64,000 nt of DNA, from contig NZ_CP110644.1 of assembly GCF_026153515.1 (NCBI RefSeq), forward strand, positions 1,579,501 to 1,643,500, given 5' to 3'. This DNA comes from Pseudomonas sp. KU26590 (GTDB lineage: Bacteria; Pseudomonadota; Gammaproteobacteria; Pseudomonadales; Pseudomonadaceae). Position 1 is the stretch's first letter. Every line of letters begins with the position of its first letter. This document shows positions 36,260 to 43,551 of this stretch, piece by piece. The notes under the pieces are model-generated. The model saw only the letters and a program-made list of their open reading frames with translations. It was not told the origin of the DNA and did no database searches. Made by a program: the position numbers and the translations under genes.

Positions 36260-37477
36260 ATGTCCGTTACCGCACCCGCCACCGTTCCTGCGCAGGACCA
36301 CCGCGCTCAGTTCCTGAGTCTGCTCGACACCTGCCTGACGCAAAATTCGCTGATCAAACTGGTGCTGGCCAAGTACGTCGGAAGTGAAGCGGAGTTGCAG
36401 CGGGTCATCATCAAGCCCGTCACGGTCAAGGATCAGCCGTGCCTGTCCTTCGTCTATCGCTACAAGACGCGCGACATCACCAAGAATCACCCCCTCGCCG
36501 AGGCGCAGACGCTGATCGCCAGCCTGCTGCCCGAGTCCTTCAAGAACGCTCATCTGCTGTCGCTCACCGATGAAGTGCAGCTGGAGTTCAGCAAGAAGGG
36601 CAAGAGCACGCTGTTCCGCAACAAGGCCCAGCAAGAACGAGAAGCCCCGACGGCCGAGCATGACCGTGAGAAGAAGCGTTATCTGGAACTGAGCCGGCCG
36701 TTCCTGACCGACCTTGGCGTGACCAACAAGCAACACGAGCTGATCCCGGCGATGTCGCGCAAGTGGAAGCAGATCAACAAGTTCATCGAAGTGTTTTCCC
36801 ACGCGCTGGCGACCTCACCGATCAAGCTGGACACACCGGTCACGGTGGCGGACTTCGGTTCGGGCAAGGGCTATCTGACCTTCGCCATCCACGACTACCT
36901 GCGCAACACCTTGCAGGCCGAAGGCAATGTCACCGGCGTCGAGTTGCGCGAGGACATGGTCACCCTGTGCAACAACGCGGCCGCGCGGCTTGAGCATCCG
37001 GGTCTGGTGTTCAAGTGCGGTGACGTGCGTTCGGTGGCGCCCAGCGAACTGGACGTGATGATCGCCTTGCACGCCTGCGACATCGCCACCGATTACGCGA
37101 TCCACACCGGCATCCGCTCGGGCGCCTCAATCATCATGTGTTCGCCGTGCTGCCACAAACAGATCCGCCTGCAGATCCAGAGCCCGACGCTGCTCAAGCC
37201 GATGCTGCAATACGGTTTGCACATGGGCCAGCAGGCCGAGATGGTCACCGATGCCTTGCGCGCGTTGCTGCTGGAAGCCTGCGGCTATGAAACCAAGGTC
37301 TTCGAGTTCATCTCGCTGGAGCACACCAACAAGAACAAGATGATTCTGGCGGTCAAGCGCGCCACCCCGGCGAATCCTGCCGAGCTGCTGGCGAAGATTC
37401 AGGAGCTGAAAGTGTTCTATGGCATTCAGGAGCAGTGCCTGGAAAGCCTGCTCCTGGCGGACGGCCTGCTGGGCTAG
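36260..37477 (+). CDS. SAM-dependent methyltransferase (METTL25-like fold)
   Basis: The 405-residue protein has a class I methyltransferase domain in its C-terminal half: SAM-binding motif I VADFGSGKGYLTFAIHDYL (about residue 197), GVELREDMV, and a CSPCCHKQ segment (about residue 296). A Cys-Cys-His cluster like this is found in the METTL25/RRNAD group. The N-terminal half is a charged domain of unknown role (VYRYKTRDITKNHP). Target may be RNA or protein; not determinable. Its stop shares the bases CTAG with the convergent transporter's stop. Confidence 0.75.
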   Translation: MSVTAPATVPAQDHRAQFLSLLDTCLTQNSLIKLVLAKYVGSEAELQRVIIKPVTVKDQPCLSFVYRYKTRDITKNHPLAEAQTLIASLLPESFKNAHLLSLTDEVQLEFSKKGKSTLFRNKAQQEREAPTAEHDREKKRYLELSRPFLTDLGVTNKQHELIPAMSRKWKQINKFIEVFSHALATSPIKLDTPVTVADFGSGKGYLTFAIHDYLRNTLQAEGNVTGVELREDMVTLCNNAAARLEHPGLVFKCGDVRSVAPSELDVMIALHACDIATDYAIHTGIRSGASIIMCSPCCHKQIRLQIQSPTLLKPMLQYGLHMGQQAEMVTDALRALLLEACGYETKVFEFISLEHTNKNKMILAVKRATPANPAELLAKIQELKVFYGIQEQCLESLLLADGLLG

Positions 37478-38373
37478 ACCCGAGCAGCCGCCACCGGCCT
37501 GGGTGCAATCACAGCCGTTTTGCGCCCGATGGCCAGCGTGACCACGACACCGGCGGCGAAGATCCAGGTCGTCGGGTCGATATGCTCACCGAAAAACAGC
37601 GCCGAAAAGGCCATGGTGAAGAACAGCTGCACCAGCTGAATCTGGCTGACCCGCGCGATGCCGCCCATGGCCAGCCCGGCGTACCAGGCGAAGAAGCCGA
37701 TGAATTGCGAGAACAGCGACACGTACCCGAACGCCCACCAGGTGCCGGGGGAGATCGGGCCCTGGTGCTGCCACGCCAGATAGCTGACGGGCACGATCAG
37801 CACCGGGATCGAAATCACCAGCGCCCAGCAGATCACCTGCCAGCCACCCATCTCCTTGGCCAGGCGGCCACCCTCGGCGTACCCCAGCCCGCCAATCGCC
37901 ACCGCACCCACCATCAGTAAGTCACCGGCCTGTAGATTCCCGGCGCCGCTGATCAGCGCGTAACCCAGCACCAGAACGCTGCCCATGGCCGCGCAGGCCC
38001 AGAAGGCTTTCGACGGGCGTTCGTGGGAGAGCCATGCGGCGTAGACGGCAACCAGCAGCGGTTGCAGGCCATTGACCAGTGCGCCGTGGGAGGCAGGCAG
38101 GGTTTTCATGGCCCAGGCCGACAGTACCGGGAACCCGACGATCACCCCCAGCGCGACCACCATCAGCGCCCTGAACTGCGTGCGGGTCGGCCATTTTTCT
38201 CTGCGCCACAGCAGCAACGCCGCCGCCGGTACCGCCGCGAACAAGGCGCGGCCCAGCCCGTTGAGCAAGGGATGGATTTCCTGCACCACGATGCGGGTCA
38301 TGGGCAGCGTCAGGCTGAAGATCACCACGCCGATCAGTCCGAGGACCATTCCGGTGTTTTCACGAGAGGACAT
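37474..38373 (-). CDS. EamA/DMT-family transporter
   Basis: The 299-residue, 10-TM drug/metabolite exporter has two EamA repeats: the first starts LGLIGVVIFSLTLPMTRIV and the second follows VGAVAIGGLGYAEGGRLA. Substrate unknown; the family exports amino acids, nucleosides and other metabolites. It is convergent with the methyltransferase gene, and the two overlap by 4 bp at the stops. Confidence 0.88.
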   Translation of the reverse strand: MSSRENTGMVLGLIGVVIFSLTLPMTRIVVQEIHPLLNGLGRALFAAVPAAALLLWRREKWPTRTQFRALMVVALGVIVGFPVLSAWAMKTLPASHGALVNGLQPLLVAVYAAWLSHERPSKAFWACAAMGSVLVLGYALISGAGNLQAGDLLMVGAVAIGGLGYAEGGRLAKEMGGWQVICWALVISIPVLIVPVSYLAWQHQGPISPGTWWAFGYVSLFSQFIGFFAWYAGLAMGGIARVSQIQLVQLFFTMAFSALFFGEHIDPTTWIFAAGVVVTLAIGRKTAVIAPRPVAAARV

Positions 38374-38510
38374 AAAGGGTCGTGCCTTGTTCTTGTTGGT
38401 GCGAAACGCGTGCGTATTCAGCCACAGAACCAGAGTGGCGGCCCTTTACAGATGCGCTCGGAATCGTCCGTACACTTTCTGCTTTAATGCTGCGGCGCGC
38501 AAACCGGCCT

Positions 38511-38574
38511 CTTCCCGGCTGAAGCCGGCCCTACTAATCGAACGCGGTGTAGTAGGACCGGCTTCAGCCGGGAA
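38511..38574. repeat. REPIN (TTCCCGGCTGAAGCCGG type)
   Basis: CTTCCCGGCTGAAGCCGGCC and the inverted ACCGGCTTCAGCCGGGAAG flank about 25 bp. It is the same family as the second REP type at 27.4-28.2 kb. Confidence 0.88.
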
Positions 38575-38728
38575 GTAGGGCAAGGCGCGAGGGGGGAAAA
38601 GCCGTTTTCGAGGATTTTGTGGCTGCAGGCTGAATCGTTCTAAATGTTGGTGCAGAACTTGAATGCAACGTTCCTGCAACAGTTTGAATGTCAAATGGGT
38701 GCCGTCGAATTCAGCCAGGAGAACCATC

Positions 38729-38959
38729 GTGTCGGTTATCGAAAAATGGGCGTTGCAGGGTGTTGTGGTATTCCTTTTCGCATGGATGGCAACGGCGGCG
38801 GCTCAATGGTCAGGCAGCGTCGTGCACACGACGAGCAGCGACCGACTCGCCGCCCTCAGCAGCATGCGCCTGAGCACCGAATCGGTCGCCACCAGCGTCA
38901 ATAAACATTCGCAGGGTAGGGCAGTGGTGGTGGGGTCGTTGTCGGAAGGTAACGAGTAA
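38729..38959 (+). CDS. Small exported hypothetical protein
   Basis: The 76-residue product would start at GTG 38729, preceded by AGGAG with 7-nt spacing. It has a signal-peptide-like N-terminus (VSVIEKWALQGVVVFLFAWM then ATAAAQW) and a Ser/Thr/Val-rich mature part without cysteines. No family recognised. The longer frame from 38663 lacks a site and would bury the signal. Confidence 0.45.
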   Translation: MSVIEKWALQGVVVFLFAWMATAAAQWSGSVVHTTSSDRLAALSSMRLSTESVATSVNKHSQGRAVVVGSLSEGNE

Positions 38960-38995
38960 AGGGCAGGGGCTGGGAAGATTGGAAGCGATACCCCC

Positions 38996-40030
38996 TCAGC
39001 TCTTCTTCAGTTCCAGCGCTTCCTTCAACCGCGCCACCGGTACCGCGAGCGTCGGATCGCCGAGCGGGTGGGTGGTGGCGTTGAAGAATGTCAGCTCGAT
39101 GTTCTGCCCTTCAAACAGTTCGCTGTAGCGGCGTTTCTGGTGCTGGATGAACGCGTCACTGCGCGGCAGCACCGAGATGGCGATACGCTTGGGACGGGCC
39201 TGGAGAATGGCGTTGAGGATGTGTCGATCCTGCTTGCCCAGCGAGTGGCCAAAGACGCACAAAGCGCCCTGGTGCTGCGCCAGTTGAGCGTGGCAAAACG
39301 ACAGGTAGTCCGAGCCGCGGATGATCTTCATCTTGTCGTCGCTGCGCCCCTCGCAGACAAACAGCGGCACATCCTCCAGCGCGTTGATGGCGAAACTGCC
39401 CAGCAGTGTGCTTTCCGAGGACATCAGCTTGCGCGCTGTGCCATCGAAGTTCTTCACCAGATGCATGCCGCCGTGCAGGTACAAAATGCGCGTAGCATGG
39501 CTGTCGGTGCGGTGCAGGTTGAATACAGCGTCATCGTCGAACAGATCATCGAACGGCTGCGCGCCATGCATCGCCGCCCAGTACGCCAGCAGGTCGTAGT
39601 TGGTGGAATACACCGTCTGGTACTGGCTCAAGGCTCCGCTGATCCTGGCGATGGTCGCCGCTTCCATCAGCCGCCACGGAATATGCGCCGAGCGGATGCC
39701 GTGAATCAGGGCTTCCTTGATTGCGAAATAGCGATTGCGTGGCGATGACGAGCCAATGGTCAGCGCCGCATTCACCCGCATGGCGACTTTCAAGCCGCTG
39801 AGCACGGGTTCGAAATTCTCCGTTTCCATGGATTTGAACAGCGCCAGCTCGGTCGCGCTCAGGGGTTTGTTGCGCGTGGTCTGCGCCAACTCGAACAACG
39901 AGTCGTAGGCGAAGTTCTTCCACACGGCAAGACTGGCGCCGTTGCCCAGCAGCAATCCCGGGCAGGGATTGGCGGCTTGCAGCGTGTTCCAGTCGGCCAG
40001 TTCGGCATCAAAATCCGTGAATTCCATCAT
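38996..40030 (-). CDS. DUF4917-family protein with SIR2-like motifs
   Basis: The 344-residue protein resembles the DUF4917 family. It shows the order of motifs seen in SIR2-like NAD-binding proteins: GLLLGNGASLA (residues 25-35), YSTNYDLLAYW (about 140), ILYLHGG (about 181) and VFGHSLGKQDRHIL (about 260). In SIR2_2-type proteins the corresponding motifs bind NAD and the HG pair includes the catalytic His. Several SIR2-domain proteins are NAD-depleting anti-phage effectors, but DUF4917 proteins are not characterised to my knowledge. It stands alone between a REPIN region and the hemerythrin gene, with no obvious partner. Cytosolic. Confidence 0.72.
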   Translation of the reverse strand: MMEFTDFDAELADWNTLQAANPCPGLLLGNGASLAVWKNFAYDSLFELAQTTRNKPLSATELALFKSMETENFEPVLSGLKVAMRVNAALTIGSSSPRNRYFAIKEALIHGIRSAHIPWRLMEAATIARISGALSQYQTVYSTNYDLLAYWAAMHGAQPFDDLFDDDAVFNLHRTDSHATRILYLHGGMHLVKNFDGTARKLMSSESTLLGSFAINALEDVPLFVCEGRSDDKMKIIRGSDYLSFCHAQLAQHQGALCVFGHSLGKQDRHILNAILQARPKRIAISVLPRSDAFIQHQKRRYSELFEGQNIELTFFNATTHPLGDPTLAVPVARLKEALELKKS

Positions 40031-40436
40031 CTCGCTTCGCTTTCAGGTGAGCAGGTACTGACCGGACGCCAGAACGGAGGGGACTTATAGAAACCCAGGT
40101 CGACATTGTCAACGCGGCATGCCGGCTCCGAACGTTCGATGAGGGGGCCGCTGGTCTCGGTAACGTCTATAGAGTGTGTGGCCATTGTAAGGTTTAACAA
40201 ATGGGGCACTCAGGAGGGTAATAAATCATGCAGATAGGAACTCGTGATCTGCACTATCCGTTTGAGAAGTTTCATGCAGCTTGCACGATTTCGTGTTTCC
40301 TCTGTTTTTCTAATTAACTGATTAGTTGGGCTTTTCAACACATCCCTATTTCGGCACGCTCGATGCAACTCTCATCACGAACCTGCAGGGTCGGCACATA
40401 GATCGATCCGCTTACCGTGATCCAGAGGAAATTAAT
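40031..40436. other. Intergenic region, no gene seen
   Basis: About 400 bp of lower GC between the divergent DUF4917 and hemerythrin genes, presumably with both promoters. An open frame from 40326 is the non-coding extension of the hemerythrin gene. Confidence 0.45.
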
Positions 40437-40913
40437 ATGAACGCCATCGAACTGTTGAAATCCGACCATGAACGCGTCAAAGCCATTCTGACCCAACTGA
40501 GCGAGTCGACCGAGCGCGGCGTGAAAAAGCGCACCGACTTGCTGGCCAAGCTGGAGATGGAAATCACCATCCATACCAAGATTGAAGAAGAAATTCTCTA
40601 TCCGGCGTTTAAAGAGGCGGGCGGTAAAGAGCAGGACATCATGTATTACGAAGCCAAGGAAGAGCACCGCACCGTTGACGCCCTGGTGCTGCCCGACCTC
40701 AAGCAAACTGATCCTGGGACACCGGAGTTTTCCGGTCGTGTGAAAGTGGTCAAAGAGCTGCTGGAGCACCACATCGAGGAAGAAGAGGAAGAAATGTTCC
40801 CGCAAGCTGAAAAGTTGCTGGGCAAGAAAAAGCTGGAAGAGCTTGGCGCGCAAATGGAAGCGATGAAGGCCGAGTACAAGAAGTCCCTGTCGTCGCCGAG
40901 CCTTGCGGCGTAA
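40437..40913 (+). CDS. Hemerythrin-domain protein
   Basis: The 158-residue four-helix protein binds a di-iron centre. Candidate ligands are visible: His11 (KSDHERV), His46 and Glu50 (HTKIEEEILYP), His77 (EEHRTVD), His111 and a following Glu (LEHHIEEEEEEMFP). This is the HHE type linked to oxygen, NO or iron sensing and stress. The C-terminus is a charged helix. AGAGGAA is 8 nt before the ATG at 40437. A clear terminator follows, so it is monocistronic. Confidence 0.9.
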   Translation: MNAIELLKSDHERVKAILTQLSESTERGVKKRTDLLAKLEMEITIHTKIEEEILYPAFKEAGGKEQDIMYYEAKEEHRTVDALVLPDLKQTDPGTPEFSGRVKVVKELLEHHIEEEEEEMFPQAEKLLGKKKLEELGAQMEAMKAEYKKSLSSPSLAA

Positions 40914-40930
40914 GCATTCGTCTAATGAAC

Positions 40931-40956
40931 AAGCCCGGATTTTTCCGGGCTTTTTT
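40931..40956 (+). terminator. Terminator of the hemerythrin gene
   Basis: AAGCCCGGA / TCCGGGCTT with a TTTT loop followed by TTTT, 18 bp past the stop. Confidence 0.93.
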
Positions 40957-41007
40957 CTGGGTGATGGTTTATGTGTCTGTCAGTCGTCAGGCGCACTTGC
41001 TGACCTC

Positions 41008-41168
41008 TTCCCGGCTAAAGCCGGTCCTACATTTAAATCGCATGCATCCAGTTGGACTGGCGTTGGCCTCCATTGTGGGACCGGCTTTAGCCGGGAAAGC
41101 GTCAGCCGACACGCTGCAGAACTGATGACGAACACACTTGCCTCTTCCCGGCTAAAGCCAGTCCCACA
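41008..41168. repeat. REP cluster, three half-elements
   Basis: TTCCCGGCTAAAGCCGG at 41008, its inverted partner (CCGGCTTTAGCCGGGAA) near 41081 and a third arm near 41146. Same family as 27396 and 38511. Confidence 0.87.
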
Positions 41169-41356
41169 AAAAAACGCCAGCTTTGTATACCCGTGTATCC
41201 AGCCCCCCTACCGACACGCGCTGATTTAAAGCTCCCCCTCAGCGACACATTGCAGATACGTGCAGCGCATTCAATGGTTCACAGCGAAGAGCGGAGTCAG
41301 GCTTTGGCCATCCCGGCCAAGCCCCCGACCATGAATGCACACTGAGGAAGCACCCC

Positions 41357-42127
41357 ATGAACAGAATCAACGCGTCATTGCTGCTAAGCGTTTTTACGGC
41401 GGGCGCCCTGGCGCTGGGCGTTGCGAGTGCGGCGCAGGCTGCACCGGTGAAGAATATCGTGTTGGTGCACGGCGCCTTTGTGAACGGGTCGGGCTGGAAG
41501 CCGGTTTACGAGATCCTGAGCAAGGACGGGTACAACGTCTCGATCGCTGAGCACCCACTGACGTCGTTCACCGATGACGTGACAGCGGTGAAGCGCATCG
41601 TTGACCAGCAGGACGGCCCGACGATTCTGGTCGGTCACAGCTATGGCGGCGCGATCATCACGGATGTCGGCAATGACGCTCACGTCGTGGGATTGGTGTA
41701 CATCGCTGCCCACGCGCTGGACCAGGGTGAAACCGAAGCGCAGAACGGCAAGCTCTACCCCAACGCCACCAAAGCGGTGAAAAAGACCGCTGACGGCTTC
41801 CTGTCCCTCGACCCTGCGTTCTACCCGGCAGACTTCGCAGCCGACCTGCCCAAGGCTCAGGCTGAATTCGAAGCCATTTCCCAGGCACCGACCGCCGCGT
41901 CAGTGTTCACCGCACCCGCTGGCGTGCCCGCGTGGAAGACCAAGCCTAGCTGGTACGCAGTGGCCGGAGCAGACCGGATCATCAACCCGGACCTTGAGCG
42001 CATGTACGCCAAACGGGCCAACAGCCACAGCATCGAGATCAAAGGCGCCAGTCACTCGGTGTACCAGTCCCGTCCCCAGGAAGTGGCCGCGTTGATCGAA
42101 GAGGCAGCCACCCACGCGGCGGATTGA
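41357..42127 (+). CDS. Exported alpha/beta hydrolase
   Basis: The 256-residue protein has a Sec signal (MNRINASLLLSVFTAGALAL, cleavage near AQA-APVK), then an alpha/beta-hydrolase fold with oxyanion motif LVHGAFVNGSGW and nucleophile Ser in LVGHSYGGAIITD (about residue 97). The acid is probably Asp in VAGADRIINPD and the His is in KGASHSVYQSRP. It is of the short esterase type often annotated in alpha-proteobacteria and pseudomonads; substrate unknown. Periplasmic. GAGGAAG lies before the ATG. Confidence 0.87.
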   Translation: MNRINASLLLSVFTAGALALGVASAAQAAPVKNIVLVHGAFVNGSGWKPVYEILSKDGYNVSIAEHPLTSFTDDVTAVKRIVDQQDGPTILVGHSYGGAIITDVGNDAHVVGLVYIAAHALDQGETEAQNGKLYPNATKAVKKTADGFLSLDPAFYPADFAADLPKAQAEFEAISQAPTAASVFTAPAGVPAWKTKPSWYAVAGADRIINPDLERMYAKRANSHSIEIKGASHSVYQSRPQEVAALIEEAATHAAD

Positions 42128-42184
42128 CCTATCGCTGTTACCGCTGACCTGCAACCCGTGCAACGTCGCAGGATGCCTTGCAAA

Positions 42185-42994
42185 TCAGGCCAATCCGACA
42201 ACGTCTGGTGCACATATCAGATCCAAAGGCATCGATTGCAATTGCCCAACCATGGGTCTGGCAAACAGATAGCCCTGCATGAGGTCGACGCCCAGATCCA
42301 ACAGGGCGTCGCGCTCCTCGCGGGTCTCGATGCCCTCTGCAACGACCGTGATGCCAATGCGCTTGGACACCAGCACGATCCCCTCAACAATCGCCCGCCG
42401 CACGGGATCTTCGTTAATGCTTCGGGTCAGCGCCATGTCGATTTTCAAGACGTGTGGCTGAAACATCGCCAGCATATTGAGGCCGGAATAACCTGAACCG
42501 AAATCATCGATGGCGGTGGTAAAACCTTGCCGTGCGTACTCTTCGAAAATGGATTTGAGGTGGTTCGGGTCCTCCACGCGCTCGCCTTCGGTGACTTCGA
42601 ACATGAGCCGATCCACCGGAAAATCGAACGTCCGCGACGCTTCAAGTGTTGCCCGAATGCACGTCTCGGCGCGATACACCGCATTAGGCAGGAAGTTGAT
42701 ACTCAGCTTGCAGTCTGGAATCGCGGGCAGGCCCAGCTGAGTCGCGAGCTCAATGGCCCTGACCCGGCACGCCTGATCGAACCGGTAACGATTGCCGTCG
42801 TTTACCTGACCCAGAATGAACGCAGCGGACTCGCCGTTGACGCCACGGACCAGCGCCTCGTAGGCGAAGGGCGCACCCGTGGTGACGTTGAAAATAGGCT
42901 GGAAGGCCATGGTGAAGTCGAAACCCAGCGCTTCCAGATTTCGACACTCAGCGCAGCCAATGGATTCGAAGGTTGCCAGGGGTATGCGTTGCAT
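42185..42994 (-). CDS. EAL-domain cyclic-di-GMP phosphodiesterase
   Basis: The 269-residue protein is almost entirely an EAL domain. Catalytic and metal-binding motifs are present: EALVRG, LSINFLP, FEVTEGE, DDFGSGYSG, KIDM, VAEGIET and QGYLFARP, so it should hydrolyse c-di-GMP. The N-terminus has a CAEC motif (residues 14-17) that could bind metal or sense redox. There is no membrane or GGDEF domain. Monocistronic. Confidence 0.9.
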   Translation of the reverse strand: MQRIPLATFESIGCAECRNLEALGFDFTMAFQPIFNVTTGAPFAYEALVRGVNGESAAFILGQVNDGNRYRFDQACRVRAIELATQLGLPAIPDCKLSINFLPNAVYRAETCIRATLEASRTFDFPVDRLMFEVTEGERVEDPNHLKSIFEEYARQGFTTAIDDFGSGYSGLNMLAMFQPHVLKIDMALTRSINEDPVRRAIVEGIVLVSKRIGITVVAEGIETREERDALLDLGVDLMQGYLFARPMVGQLQSMPLDLICAPDVVGLA

Positions 42995-43227
42995 GATCGT
43001 CAGTGCCTTGAGAGTTCGTCGCTCGATGTCTGAATTTTTAGCGACTGGTTTCTCTGTATCGGCAGCGTGCGAGAAATCTGTTCTGCGGATTTAGGGCAGG
43101 GGATTAGCGGTAACGAAGTCTTTGGTTGGGCGGGCGTGTTTCGACTGATTGACCTGGACAGGTCGGGGCTGAAGCGGGTGCTATCTGAACAGGGGAGGGC
43201 GGCTTGAAAAGCCTGAAAACACTGGGG

Positions 43228-43258
43228 GAGATGGAGCGGGTAGAGGGAATCGAACCCT
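43228..43258. repeat. Left attachment repeat (tRNA-Gly 3' fragment)
   Basis: These 31 bp are identical to 59383-59413, which covers the last 27 nt of the tRNA-Gly(CCC) gene (T-arm, acceptor, CCA) plus four bases beyond it. The rest of the tRNA is absent here. This is the expected trace of integration at a tRNA 3' end. Confidence 0.9.
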
Positions 43259-43551
43259 TATTGGACAATTTCTTGCTGAAGCGTGTATGTGTTTAGTCCG
43301 GCAATCCTTGCTTCCCCCCGCGCCAGCAGGCCAACCTGGCAGATTTCCACGGTGCACCATGGTGCACGAATACTCTGATCTAGCTTTAGGCGCAGAACGC
43401 ACGCAATCAGGCGCATTCGGTGAGCACGGAACTCCAACACACCTTCCTGACACCGTCGCTTGAGGCGATGGTGTCCACCTAAATTAAGTGGACACCAGTT
43501 TTAGCCTTTTTAAGCGGACGCCCATGCCACAAGAACGTTAGCGTTCACCCC
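43259..43551. other. Island left edge, no intact gene; palindromes
   Basis: This stretch holds a perfect 16-bp palindrome (GTGCACCATGGTGCAC at 43352-43367) and an inverted repeat GGTGTCCAC / GTGGACACC (about 43470-43498) resembling an IS end. A minus-strand frame at 43258-43440 ends next to the repeat and might be an integrase remnant, but I see no integrase motif. Confidence 0.45.

Noticed and set aside
43258..43440. Minus-strand frame next to attL as an integrase remnant
   Set aside because: No R-H-R-Y motifs or other tyrosine recombinase features can be seen; left as an unexplained frame.
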